A DNA stretch of 7,522 nucleotides from Pseudomonadota bacterium (GTDB taxonomy: Bacteria > Pseudomonadota > Gammaproteobacteria > Xanthomonadales > Xanthomonadaceae): the NCBI GenBank assembly GCA_019348095.1, contig JAHWKC010000104.1, forward strand, positions 1 through 7,522, given 5' to 3'. The notes below the pieces were generated by a model. It was given only the letters and a program-made list of their open reading frames with translations, did no database searches and was not told where the DNA came from. This document shows, in pieces, positions 1-7,120 of the stretch. The position numbers were made by a program, and so were the translations under genes. Position 1 is the stretch's first letter; each line of letters opens with the position of its first letter.

Positions 1-17
1 AAGCCGCTCCTACAGGA
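1..17. repeat. REP-like extragenic half-site at the window edge
   Basis: The first bases, read on the minus strand, give a GTAGGAGCGGCTT core. This core opens a common extragenic palindrome in Xanthomonadaceae and Pseudomonas, where it is usually followed by an inverted GCCGCGAC half. Only one half lies inside the window, so the palindrome itself is not visible. It sits 16 bases past the stop codon at 33-35, the usual position of such repeats. The identification is from memory of the motif and is not proven by a second copy here. Confidence 0.45.
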
Positions 18-32
18 TCCGTCGTCGCGCGC

Positions 33-221
33 TCAATGAAAATCCCGCGATCGTGTCTCCAGCGTTCCCAGCAGCGGCGTGAGGTTGTCCAGGCGCTTCG
101 CAATCAGATGCATTACTCCGTGCTGGCACTCCAGCCGGCCCTCGACCGCCAGCAGGCGCGACTCCAGCAGCACCCGACGCTGGCGCTCGGCCAGATCGCG
201 CCAGATCACCACGTTGGTCAT
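33..221 (-). pseudogene. dnaE2: C-terminal fragment of error-prone DNA polymerase DnaE2, fused in frame to the ALDH ORF
   Basis: Residues ~442-503 of the chimeric ORF match the end of DnaE2, the alpha-type polymerase of the ImuA/ImuB/DnaE2 mutasome. The signs are the OB-fold strand NVVIW, then DLAERQRR, a further strand [21 protein letters not shown]-like spacing, and the terminal SRDFH followed by a stop. That terminal SRDF(H/R) is characteristic of DnaE2. The full protein is over 1000 residues, so only about 6% is present, without catalytic residues. The stop at 33-35 followed by an extragenic repeat suggests the natural 3' end of a dnaE2 gene. It should not lie directly behind an ALDH gene. 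Functionally it is a dead fragment, or a piece joined in assembly. Confidence 0.8.
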
Positions 222-1544
222 GCCGTCCTCGTCGCGGTCAATGGCCCATGCGGCGAACGTTGCCGGGAGGAATTGCATGGGTCCGACGGCTTGCTGCCAC
301 GGGCCTGGGAGTCCCCACCAGCCGATCCATTGCCCGACAGGCAGTCGTCTCACGCCCTCGCTGCCGTCGAGTGGTGGGCCGAAGATCCAGGGGCGGGCTT
401 CACCAGTGTCGGGGTCGATGGCGGCGCCGCCGGTCTCGATCTTGCCGCCGGCGGCCTTGGCCTTCTCGATCGCAGCGAGGTAGGCCTGCACCGCATCGGC
501 GCTGTTGAGCGGGCCCATCAGGTTGGCCGGGTCGGTCGGATCGCCGATCTTGCCCTCGACCTGCTTGTAGGCTGCGACCAGCTTGGCGAGCACGTCGTCA
601 TGGATCGACTCGTGGATGAACACGCGGCGCGTGCTGGTGCAGCGCTGGCCGGCGGTGCCGACTGCGCCGAAGACGATCGCCGGAATCGCCAGCTTCAGGT
701 CGGCGCTGGCATCGACGATCATCGCGTTGTTGCCACCCAGCTCCAGCAGCGAGCGGCCCAGCCGGCGCGCGACCCGCTCGCCGACGTGGCGGCCGACCTT
801 GGTCGAGCCGGTGAAACTGATCAGGCCGATGCGCTTGTCGTCGACGAAGTTCTGGGCCAGCTCGGTGCCGGCATCGTTATCACTCCCATTAAACAGGAAG
901 AAGATGTCGGGGAAACCGCCCTTCCTGAGCGCCTCGTTGCAGATCTTGATCGAGGCGATCGCCGACAGCGGGGTCTTGGGCGAGGGTTTCCAGATGACGA
1001 TGTCGCCGCAGGCCGCGGCCACCAGCGCGTTCCAGGCCCACACCGCGACCGGGAAATTGAACGCCGAGATCACCCCGACGATGCCCAGCGGCTGCCACTG
1101 CTCGTACATGCGGTGGCCGGGACGCTCCGAATGCATGGTCAGGCCGTACAGCTGGCGCGACAGGCCGACGGCGAACTCGCCGATGTCGATCATCTCCTGC
1201 ACTTCGCCGTCGCCCTCGGGCTTGGACTTGCCCATCTCCAGCGCGACCAGCGAACCGAGCGCGTCCTTGTGCGTGCGCAGCGCATCGGCGCACAGGCGAA
1301 CGGCTTCACCGCGGCGCGGCGCCGGGGTGGTGCGCCAGACCTTGAACGCGGCCTGGGCGCGCTCGACGATCTTGTCGTAATCGGCCTGCGAGGAGGCCGG
1401 AACCCGTGCCAGCACCTCGCCGTCGGTCGGGTTGATCGGCTCCAGCATGCCGGCATCGCTCGTGCTGGCCCATTCGCCATTGCCGAGGTAGGTGCCGGAC
1501 GGGGTGTCGGTCAGGCCGAGTGCGGTGAGGACGGGATGGGTCAT
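33..1544 (-). CDS. amaB: ALDH7-family aldehyde dehydrogenase, C-terminus replaced by transglycosylase and DnaE2 pieces (chimeric ORF)
   Basis: This ORF encodes 503 residues. Residues 1 to about 376 are an ALDH7-type dehydrogenase of the alpha-aminoadipate semialdehyde / piperidine-6-carboxylate type, a cytosolic NAD-dependent enzyme of lysine catabolism. Visible motifs are FNFP with Asn163, the cofactor-binding Lys186, FTGST at 244-248, LELGGNNA with the general base Glu268, and GTAGQRC with the nucleophile Cys302. The start at 1544 is chosen because AGGAG lies 8 bases upstream and the protein then begins at the normal family N-terminus; the reading frame stays open to 1625. The family is normally about 500-510 residues, so total length hides the problem. 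The last ~130 ALDH residues, including the E-x-F-(G/A)-P region and the oligomerisation strand, are absent and replaced by two unrelated fragments listed separately. The product is unlikely to be an active dehydrogenase. The ALDH7 assignment is firm; the exact substrate is inferred from the family. Confidence 0.9.
   Translation of the reverse strand: MTHPVLTALGLTDTPSGTYLGNGEWASTSDAGMLEPINPTDGEVLARVPASSQADYDKIVERAQAAFKVWRTTPAPRRGEAVRLCADALRTHKDALGSLVALEMGKSKPEGDGEVQEMIDIGEFAVGLSRQLYGLTMHSERPGHRMYEQWQPLGIVGVISAFNFPVAVWAWNALVAAACGDIVIWKPSPKTPLSAIASIKICNEALRKGGFPDIFFLFNGSDNDAGTELAQNFVDDKRIGLISFTGSTKVGRHVGERVARRLGRSLLELGGNNAMIVDASADLKLAIPAIVFGAVGTAGQRCTSTRRVFIHESIHDDVLAKLVAAYKQVEGKIGDPTDPANLMGPLNSADAVQAYLAAIEKAKAAGGKIETGGAAIDPDTGEARPWIFGPPLDGSEGVRRLPVGQWIGWWGLPGPWQQAVGPMQFLPATFAAWAIDRDEDGMTNVVIWRDLAERQRRVLLESRLLAVEGRLECQHGVMHLIAKRLDNLTPLLGTLETRSRDFH
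222..410 (-). pseudogene. Lytic transglycosylase fragment, actinobacterial type, inserted in the ALDH ORF
   Basis: Residues ~377-441 of the chimeric ORF resemble the core of SLT-type lytic transglycosylases of Actinobacteria, which cut peptidoglycan between MurNAc and GlcNAc. The visible signs are IFGPPLDG (387-394), then a Trp-rich stretch, [12 protein letters not shown] (419-430) and the acidic DRDEDG turn (436-441), in the order and rough spacing seen in that family. The catalytic Glu, which lies further upstream in these enzymes, is absent, and there is no signal peptide. Codon choice differs from the flanking ALDH part: by hand count about 17 of 64 codons end in A or T, against about 5 of 63 in the adjacent ALDH stretch. 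Edges are approximate because the joins fall in short shared-looking sequences. Confidence 0.68.
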
Positions 1545-1552
1545 CTGGGGTA

Positions 1553-1557
1553 CTCCT
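1553..1557 (-). promoter_or_regulatory. Ribosome binding site of the ALDH gene
   Basis: AGGAG on the minus strand ends 8 bases before the ATG at 1544. It decides this start over the upstream in-frame ATG at 1625, whose 27 extra codons are translated repeat sequence and not part of the family. Confidence 0.75.
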
Positions 1558-1570
1558 GGTGTGCGGTGTA

Positions 1571-1655
1571 GAGGTGAAAGGTGAGGAGCGAGAAGCGAGA
1601 AGTGAGGAGCGAGGCATGCCCGCACCTCTCACTCCTCACTTCTCACCTCTCTTTC
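1571..1655. repeat. Heptad-repeat inverted repeat (GTGAGGA/GCGAGAA type) between tRNA-Arg and the ALDH gene
   Basis: From 1574 the plus strand carries six consecutive degenerate heptads of the pattern G(T/C)GA(G/A)(G/A)(A/G/C). From about 1626 the complementary pattern (CTCTCAC, TCCTCAC, TTCTCAC) runs back. The arms 1597-1613 and 1628-1644 pair at 16 of 17 positions around a 14-base loop containing GCATGC, and the outer heptads can pair in several registers. Similar GTGAGAA/GTGAGGA heptad arrays occur between genes in Xanthomonadaceae. There is no T-tract, so it is not a standard intrinsic terminator, but the hairpin could protect or end the tRNA transcript. Confidence 0.8.
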
Positions 1656-1663
1656 CTGCCTTT

Positions 1664-1740
1664 TGGCGACCCCGGCGCGATTCGAACGCACGACCTGTCC
1701 CTTAGGAGGGGACCGCTCTATCCAGCTGAGCTACGGGGCC
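1664..1740 (-). tRNA. tRNA-Arg, anticodon CCU
   Basis: The 77-base minus-strand sequence folds as a full cloverleaf. The acceptor stem GGCCCCG pairs with CGGGGTC (one G-U pair). The D arm is GCTC/GAGC. The anticodon stem GTCCC/GGGAC holds the loop CTCCTAA with anticodon CCT. The T arm is GTGCG/CGCGC with the TTCGAAT loop. The 3' CCA is encoded. It reads the codon AGG, which is rare in GC-rich genomes. It lies 39 bases downstream of the membrane-protein operon on the same strand; no clear promoter of its own is visible in that gap, so read-through from the operon is possible. tRNA-Arg(CCU) genes are frequent integration sites for islands, but no attachment-site duplication is visible here. Confidence 0.97.
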
Positions 1741-1779
1741 AGGCGGCGATTTTCGCACGAATGCCGCTGCGGCCATAAC

Positions 1780-3588
1780 TCAGGCAGTGCGTGGTGCGCT
1801 GCGCGGCAGGCCCAGCCGCGAGCGCTCCAGCCACCATCCGGCGCTCGCCAGTAGCAGCCAGGCGAGGAACCAGGGCCAGCGTGGGCCTGGCGCCGTCTGC
1901 GCGGCGCCAGCCGCATTCGCCGCCGGGCCGGCGCGCCCCCCTGCCAGCGCCAGGGTCGCCTCGCTCACCGCATGGGCCTGCAGGCCGGGGGCCTCGCCGG
2001 GATCGCGGACGTAAAACGGGACGATTTCCGCGCCGGCGCGCAGCAGGTGCCAGCCGGCGCTTTCCGGCCAGAAGCCGGCACAGCGGCGCGGACCGCTGGC
2101 CGGGTCGAGATGCAGATCAGTGTCAGAGCCATCGGGCGCGGTCACCCGAGCGCGGTCATCGATGCCGCACAGCGCGGCGCGTTGTTGCGAGCGGGCCATC
2201 GGGATGTGCACCTCGCCGGCGGTGCCGCCCGGCCGCGCCAGGGTGGTGAAGATGCGGCTCCAGAGCTCGCCGTGCGCCTCGCCACGACCGGCCAGCACCA
2301 ACCGGTAGCTGTCGTCCAGGACCGACACGCCGATGCGGCCGCGCCCGGCGGCGCGCCACGACGCCAGCGGCGCGCCGGCGGCATCACGCAGCAGCTCGAC
2401 GCCGTCGGCCGCGGTGATCGTCGATGCACCGCGGGTGATGCCCGGCATCGCATCGGAGGCCTCGTCGGCGCGTGCAAAGCCGGCCCCGAGCCGGGTCTCG
2501 CCGGCGGCGTCGCCAGCGGTCGCGGTGAAGCCGAGATCCTCGAGCCGCTTAAGATCGGCAGCCGTCGCCGGCCCGGTCATGCGCACCAGCATCCCCAGGC
2601 CGTCTTCGACCGCCGTCGACAGGGCCGCGCGCGCTCCGGCAGCGAGTGCGCGCCAGCTGCGTTGGTCGAGCACGACGAGGTCGAACCCGCCCAGGGTGGC
2701 GGCATCGAGCGCAACCGGTGCGGTGCCGATCTGCAGGCCGGCGCCCAGGCTGATCCGGGTGTCGAGCTCGATGCCGGCATCCAGCGCCCAGCGCCGCAGG
2801 TATTTCAGCTCCGGGTTGGGCGCGCCGGCCAGCACCAGCGCGCGCAGCGGGCGTGCAGGCGCGACCTGCAGGGGCACGGCGACCTGTTCGACCGGCTCGG
2901 CGCGCACATCGTGCAGGCGCAGGCCGAATGTGGTCGGGCCGGCGCTGCGCGCGGTGCCATGCAGTTCGAAATAGCCGGCCTCGTCGAGTTGCACGCGATC
3001 GACGCGCTGCCCGGCCGGGTCGAGCAGCTCGGCCGCGCCATCGGCCAGTTGCGCGGCGCGGCCGGTGATGCGGAACCGACGCCCGGCCGGGACCTGCGCC
3101 GGAGCGTGCAGCTCGGCCAGGCCGCGCGGCTGCGGCGCGGGGTGGAACGCCAGCGTGCGCGCGCCCACCGCGTCACGGTCGCGTGCGACCAGGCCCGCAC
3201 CGAGCACGCGCAGGCGCGTCGTCGCCGGATAGCGACGCAGCGCGGTGGCCAGGTCGGGCGCCCGCTCTGTGCCGGGCGGGGCGTCGGCTTCCGGCAAGGC
3301 CACCACGTGCTCGCCGGCCAGCGCCTGCGCAGCACTGTCCTGCATGGCCATGTCGCTCGACCGCGCGGTCAGCACCACCAACGTGCCGGCCTCGCGCGGC
3401 TGCGGCGGCGGGAACAGCACGAAATACAGCAGCACCGCGCCCGCGGCCTGCACCAGCAGCAACAGGGTCACGCGCCAGCCGCGTGGCCGCGCAGCGGGCG
3501 GGGCGCGGCGCAGGCCCCACCACGACCGTGCACTGCCGAGCAGCACCGCAAGCGCGAGCAGGCCGGCGACGATCAGCGGCGCGTTCAT
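1780..3588 (-). CDS. Membrane protein of the MoxR/DUF58/BatA-type operon with a class I GATase-like domain
   Basis: This encodes 602 residues. Two N-terminal membrane segments (about 5-20 and 39-59) are followed by a large, probably periplasmic region and a third membrane segment near the end (about 570-586) with a basic tail. Residues ~247-338 look like the alpha/beta start of a glutamine-amidotransferase-like fold: a strand at LRALVLAG, a helix, then FDLVVLDQ. Residues ~412-450 (GRGRIGVSVLDDSYRLVLAG, then a helix) resemble the end of that fold. I see no Cys-His-Glu catalytic triad, so it is probably non-enzymatic. Cys474 and Cys503 are the only two cysteines and could form a disulfide in the periplasm. 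The ATG at 3588 overlaps the preceding stop as ATGA and has AGGAG 8 bases upstream. The frame is open further upstream, but that part lies inside the preceding gene. Its role within the complex is unknown. Confidence 0.9.
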   Translation of the reverse strand: MNAPLIVAGLLALAVLLGSARSWWGLRRAPPAARPRGWRVTLLLLVQAAGAVLLYFVLFPPPQPREAGTLVVLTARSSDMAMQDSAAQALAGEHVVALPEADAPPGTERAPDLATALRRYPATTRLRVLGAGLVARDRDAVGARTLAFHPAPQPRGLAELHAPAQVPAGRRFRITGRAAQLADGAAELLDPAGQRVDRVQLDEAGYFELHGTARSAGPTTFGLRLHDVRAEPVEQVAVPLQVAPARPLRALVLAGAPNPELKYLRRWALDAGIELDTRISLGAGLQIGTAPVALDAATLGGFDLVVLDQRSWRALAAGARAALSTAVEDGLGMLVRMTGPATAADLKRLEDLGFTATAGDAAGETRLGAGFARADEASDAMPGITRGASTITAADGVELLRDAAGAPLASWRAAGRGRIGVSVLDDSYRLVLAGRGEAHGELWSRIFTTLARPGGTAGEVHIPMARSQQRAALCGIDDRARVTAPDGSDTDLHLDPASGPRRCAGFWPESAGWHLLRAGAEIVPFYVRDPGEAPGLQAHAVSEATLALAGGRAGPAANAAGAAQTAPGPRWPWFLAWLLLASAGWWLERSRLGLPRSAPRTA

Positions 3589-5813
3589 GGCGTCGGCTCC
3601 TGGCCGAGCGCGTCGAGGTAGGACTGGCCGACCGGTCCGGCCGGCCGGCGCGGGCCGATCGCCGGCGGTGGGGCTGCCAGCAGCGGCCACAGCAGAGCCC
3701 GCACGCGCTTCCGGCAGGCGGCGCAGTCCGGATCCCGGCGCAGGGTGTCGATCGCGGCGGCCAGCTCCAGCGGATCCTGGCGATCGCTGGCGCCGGTGGC
3801 GAGCCATTCGCTGAGCGCGTCCAGATCGACCGCGCCTGCGCCGGGCAGCGGCGCAAGCGCACGCCAGGCATCGGCTGGCACCAGGTCGGCGGCAGTCGCC
3901 GCGGCGAGCAGATCGGCGCGGTCACCCAGCCCCTCGCGGTCGCCGCCGAGCCGCCGGCTTTCATCGATCGGCGGCAACTGCGTGCCCAGCCGCGGCAGGT
4001 AGATGCGCGAGGCCTGCTGCACCTGCTTGATGAAACCCAGCGCACGGTTGGCGTAGGGCAGAGCGAGTTCCGGCTGCGCCTGCCGCAGGTGCAGCTCGGA
4101 CTGCCACATCTCGTCGAGCGCGGCCCTGAGCAGCGTGCGCGTTTGTGGGTCCAGCAGCGTCGCTGCCTCGGCAATGTCGTGGGTGTGGCCGAACTGCTCG
4201 AGCACGGACTGTTCCTCGCCGAAGCTCGGCTGCCGCTGCGGGTCCGCGGCATGGCCGTGGCCATCGTCGTGCGAATCCGCGGCGGCGCTTGCGGTTGCGG
4301 CTGCGGACTGGGCATCCGCATCGCCGGGTGCATGCCCGTCCTCTTCGCTTTCGTTTTCGTCCTCCTCCTCGTGCTCGTCGCGGGCATCGTTGGTCGGCAT
4401 CAGGCGTGGCGCCGACTCGCTTTCCTCGCCGAGGAACTGGCCGTAGCGCAAGCGCAGCAGGCGCTGGTCGACACCGATGCCGTCGGAGCGTTCGCGGTAG
4501 TCATCCGGGCTGATCGCCGGCTTTTCCTCCAGCAGCGCCTCGGCATCGATGATGATCTGACGCTGGCTGCGGAAATACGCCGGCAGGGTTTTCTTGACCA
4601 GGCCATCGAGGCCGGTCACGTCGATGCCGGGGTCGGGCGGCCAGCGCAGGATGAAGCTCGGGCTGCGCGTGGTCTGGGGCGCCGGCGTGCGGCGGTCGCT
4701 GACGCTGAGCTGCACGATCACGTCGTCGCCCTCGACCAGGCCGACCGCGTCGAGGTCGATCTCGTGTGTGTAGCGTCGCTGGGTCGCGCCGCCGCGGCCG
4801 CGCAGCGAGAGGGTCTGCTGGGTCGAGGTGATGTTCTCGCCGCTGCCTTCGGTACGGGTGATGCGCAGTCGCGCGGTCGATGCCAGGCCGTGGTCGTCGC
4901 TGGCCTCGAACGCGAGCGCCCAGCGGCGCTGTCCCGGAGCGAGCAGGGTCAGGTTGCGCTGCGGCCGCACTGCGTCCACTTGCGGGGGGCGGTCGGGCAC
5001 GACCTCGATGCGGTGCAGTGGCTCGCCGGACTGGGCCGATGCCAGCGGATGCTCCAGCGCGATGCGGTACAAGGCCGATTGCTCGAGGCGGCGAAGCCCG
5101 GTCCAGGCATCGCCCTGGCGCTCCAGCGCCAGCCGCTGTCCGTCATGGAAGACCAGCTCGGCGCGCTGCGGCATGGGCGCGAACCGCAGCGTCCACTGCA
5201 GCGTCGAGCCCTCGGCCACCTTCGCCGCCAGCGCATCGACGCTGCGCGCGGGCAGGCCGGTGTAGGGCGGCGGTTCGATGTCGATGCGCTGTTCTAGCAG
5301 CTGTGGAGGCAGGCTCGCCGCGGCCGCTTCGGGGGGCACAAGCCCATTGCGCCCGCCCGGTGCCGAGGGCGCGGGCCACAGCGCGATCGCGGCAAGGCAG
5401 GCCGCGGCAAGCAGGGCGCTCGTGGCGATCGGGCGCACCCGCCACGGTGCACGCAGATCGGGCGGGGCAGCGGCCTGCAGACGCTGGCGCAAGCGCTCGC
5501 GTTGCAGGCGTTCGAGGGCGCTGGCCGGCGGCGAACGCATCAGCAACAAGCCTGCGCTGTCGTCCATGTCCTGGCGCCGGGCATTCAGCGCGCGTGCCAG
5601 CCAGCGATCGTCGAACTGCCGTGCGGCGATCCAGAGCAACGAGGCGGTGATCACCAGCGGCGCCGCCATCACCAGCGCGGACCACGGCATCGCCAGAGTT
5701 CGTGCCAGCGTCGCGGCGGCGATCAGCCACGGCGCCGCGAGCAGCCCGGTCCGTGCGAGCGCGCGGTGCACCGCGGCGCGGCGCGCCTGGCGCAGCACGG
5801 CGTCGGCGTTCAT
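3585..5813 (-). CDS. DUF4175-like large membrane protein of the MoxR/DUF58/BatA-type operon
   Basis: This encodes 742 residues. Membrane segments lie at about 22-38, 45-63 and 129-146. They are followed by a long domain with PPPYTGLP (181-188), an EGSTL strand (201-205) and DDHGLAS (306-312), features shared with DUF4175-type proteins in which a PPAYTG motif opens beta-sandwich repeats. A strongly acidic, then His/Asp-rich linker (about 477-524) separates this from a helical C-terminal part. That part contains FGHTHD (541-546), an ALDEMWQSELHLR helix, YANRALGFIKQVQQ and a late CAAC motif (697-700). A conserved N-terminal membrane anchor with a periplasmic body is inferred. The ATG at 5813 overlaps the upstream stop as ATGA, with AGGTGG about 5 bases before it. 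The stop likewise overlaps the next gene. The family is found beside MoxR and DUF58 genes; no biochemical activity is known to me. Confidence 0.88.
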   Translation of the reverse strand: MNADAVLRQARRAAVHRALARTGLLAAPWLIAAATLARTLAMPWSALVMAAPLVITASLLWIAARQFDDRWLARALNARRQDMDDSAGLLLMRSPPASALERLQRERLRQRLQAAAPPDLRAPWRVRPIATSALLAAACLAAIALWPAPSAPGGRNGLVPPEAAAASLPPQLLEQRIDIEPPPYTGLPARSVDALAAKVAEGSTLQWTLRFAPMPQRAELVFHDGQRLALERQGDAWTGLRRLEQSALYRIALEHPLASAQSGEPLHRIEVVPDRPPQVDAVRPQRNLTLLAPGQRRWALAFEASDDHGLASTARLRITRTEGSGENITSTQQTLSLRGRGGATQRRYTHEIDLDAVGLVEGDDVIVQLSVSDRRTPAPQTTRSPSFILRWPPDPGIDVTGLDGLVKKTLPAYFRSQRQIIIDAEALLEEKPAISPDDYRERSDGIGVDQRLLRLRYGQFLGEESESAPRLMPTNDARDEHEEEDENESEEDGHAPGDADAQSAAATASAAADSHDDGHGHAADPQRQPSFGEEQSVLEQFGHTHDIAEAATLLDPQTRTLLRAALDEMWQSELHLRQAQPELALPYANRALGFIKQVQQASRIYLPRLGTQLPPIDESRRLGGDREGLGDRADLLAAATAADLVPADAWRALAPLPGAGAVDLDALSEWLATGASDRQDPLELAAAIDTLRRDPDCAACRKRVRALLWPLLAAPPPAIGPRRPAGPVGQSYLDALGQEPTP
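3597..3601 (-). promoter_or_regulatory. Ribosome binding site of the 602-residue protein gene
   Basis: AGGAG lies 8 bases before the ATG at 3588, inside the end of the upstream coding region. It supports re-initiation at the ATGA overlap rather than a start further upstream. Confidence 0.7.
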
Positions 5814-7009
5814 CGCGCCCACCTGCGGCGGGGGCCATTGGCCACCCAGCGTTCGGCCAGGAACAGCGCTGCGATCAGCACCACCAGCCAGGGGGCGAGC
5901 GGACTTGGCGCCGGCGGATACGCGGCGGCACCGGTGCGTGGGGCGTAGGCGCTGGCCTGCACCCGCGCCGGTGGCGGCGATGCGGGCGCGAACAACTGCT
6001 GCAGCCGTTGCGGGAAGTCCGGCTCCAGCAGATCGGGCATCGCCGCCGGCAGCAGCGCGCGCTCCAGGCGCATGACGCGGCCCTGGCCCAATCGCATGCC
6101 GCGCACCAGCGGGCCACGCTCGTCGCGCCACAGCACCGCGGCGCCGGCCGGGTCGAACTGCGGGAGCTCGGCCTGCGCATCGAGCAGGGCGACGCCGCCG
6201 GCGGCGATCCACTCGCGCACCGTCGCCGGCAGTGGGCCGGGCACCAGCCACACCAGGTTGCGTACCCCGCCACCGAATTCCTGCGAGGCCGGTGCGATGC
6301 GGACCGGCGACGGCGCTGACGTGGCCGCGCGCGAGCCTTCGGTCGCCTGCCAGGCCGCACCGGCCGCGCGCAGGTAGCGCAACGATGCGCTGCGCTCGGG
6401 TGTATGGCGCACGGTCAGCATGGGCGCCGGCGGCGCGGTGATGGGTTCGATTTCCGGCGGCGCCGACGGCAGCACCCGCCACTCGACCGGGCGGCTGAGC
6501 CGCGGTCGCTCGGCATCGGCGCCATCCAGCACGGCCGGGACCAGCACGGTCAGCGGCGTGCCGGCGGGCAGGGTCGCGTCGAGTTCGCGCAGCAGGCTGG
6601 CGACTGAAGCAGCGGCCGGACGGTCGGGCGACTCCGCGGCCGGATCGAACGCCGGAAAGCCCGGGGCCAGCCAGCGAGCGTGCATCTCGCGCGCATCGAT
6701 CTGGTCACGCGCAGCCGCGACCTCGACGCCCGGTGCAAGCACCACCCATGGCGTGCGGTCGGGCCGCCCGAACAGCACCGGCCCGGCCAGCAGAAGCGCC
6801 AGCGCGGTGAGCAGCAGCAGGCGCAGCAACAGCAGCAGGTACTCCTCCAGCTGGAATCTGCGACGCGGCTGCGGCTGCGCCTGCAGCCAGCGCAACGCGG
6901 CAAACTCGACCGTGCGCTGCTCGCTGCGGCGCGCGATATGGATCAGCAGCGGCACCAGCAGCGCCGCCAGCGCCGCCAGGCCGATCGGCAGCAACAGCGA
7001 AAAGCTCAT
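5810..7009 (-). CDS. BatA-type protein with N-terminal double-transmembrane domain
   Basis: This encodes 399 residues. The N-terminus is the BatA double-membrane domain: LLLPIGLAALAALLVPLLIH (5-24), a basic stretch with RRSEQRTVEFAALRWL (27-42), then RRRFQLEEYLLLLLRLLLL leading into the second helix (about 57-80). This R-x-x-LEE-LLLLLR layout is diagnostic of the family. The middle region is probably periplasmic. It has alpha/beta features (NLVWLVPGPL at 251-260, GGVALLDA at 271-278) but no MIDAS D-x-S-x-S, so it is not a functional von Willebrand A domain. A third membrane segment lies at about 371-386 with a basic tail, RRRWAR. The ATG at 7009 overlaps the preceding stop as ATGA, and its own stop overlaps the next start. 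In related operons it follows MoxR and DUF58 genes. A structural role in an envelope complex is inferred. Confidence 0.9.
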   Translation of the reverse strand: MSFSLLLPIGLAALAALLVPLLIHIARRSEQRTVEFAALRWLQAQPQPRRRFQLEEYLLLLLRLLLLTALALLLAGPVLFGRPDRTPWVVLAPGVEVAAARDQIDAREMHARWLAPGFPAFDPAAESPDRPAAASVASLLRELDATLPAGTPLTVLVPAVLDGADAERPRLSRPVEWRVLPSAPPEIEPITAPPAPMLTVRHTPERSASLRYLRAAGAAWQATEGSRAATSAPSPVRIAPASQEFGGGVRNLVWLVPGPLPATVREWIAAGGVALLDAQAELPQFDPAGAAVLWRDERGPLVRGMRLGQGRVMRLERALLPAAMPDLLEPDFPQRLQQLFAPASPPPARVQASAYAPRTGAAAYPPAPSPLAPWLVVLIAALFLAERWVANGPRRRWAR

Positions 7010-7120
7010 GCGCGCCCCGGCCCGGTCGCGAACAGGCGGCGCAGCGGCGCATCGAGTGCCTCGTCGAGCACGTATTCGACATGGCGGATGCCGCTGGCGG
7101 CGAGCCGCGACGCCAGCGCC
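7006..7120 (-). pseudogene. Probable C-terminal remnant of a DUF58 protein
   Basis: The last ~37 codons of the chimeric ORF encode a helix (ALASRLAASG), a strand (HVEYVL) and a final helix (ALDAPLRRLFATG). This is the last alpha/beta unit of the von Willebrand A-like fold that ends DUF58 proteins. The ATGA overlap with the BatA-type gene and the usual order MoxR, DUF58, BatA support the call. A complete DUF58 protein has about 300 or more residues, so some 90% is missing, including the conserved DUF58 core. The upstream edge is uncertain, somewhere in 7110-7145, in a very GC-rich stretch. Confidence 0.5.

Noticed and set aside
374..385. IFGP at residues 387-390 of the chimeric ORF, resembling the ALDH E-x-F-G-P cofactor motif
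   Set aside because: The Glu is missing, the distance from Cys302 is too short, and the following PLDG fits the transglycosylase family instead.
36..1571. Long plus-strand open frame opposite the ALDH gene, rich in Arg, Ala and Gly
   Set aside because: It is the antisense shadow of a clear ALDH7 coding frame in GC-rich DNA, with no ribosome binding site or recognisable motif.
1571..1655. Heptad hairpin considered as a rho-independent terminator
   Set aside because: There is no T-tract on either strand and the arms can pair in several registers, so it is listed as a repeat.
1664..1740. tRNA-Arg(CCU) as an integrated-island boundary
   Set aside because: No integrase gene and no direct repeat of the tRNA 3' end is visible in the window.
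4225..4330. Short GGCTGCGG-like repetitions in the linker of the DUF4175-like gene, considered as a tandem repeat or CRISPR-like unit
   Set aside because: Unit lengths are irregular and spacers are absent. It is codon-level low complexity from Ala/Ser/Asp runs.
1972..5297. Two long plus-strand open frames (1972-3621 and 3183-5297) opposite the membrane-protein genes
   Set aside because: They overlap each other and the well-supported minus-strand genes and show only Arg/Ala/Gly-biased low-information translation. They are shadows of high-GC coding.
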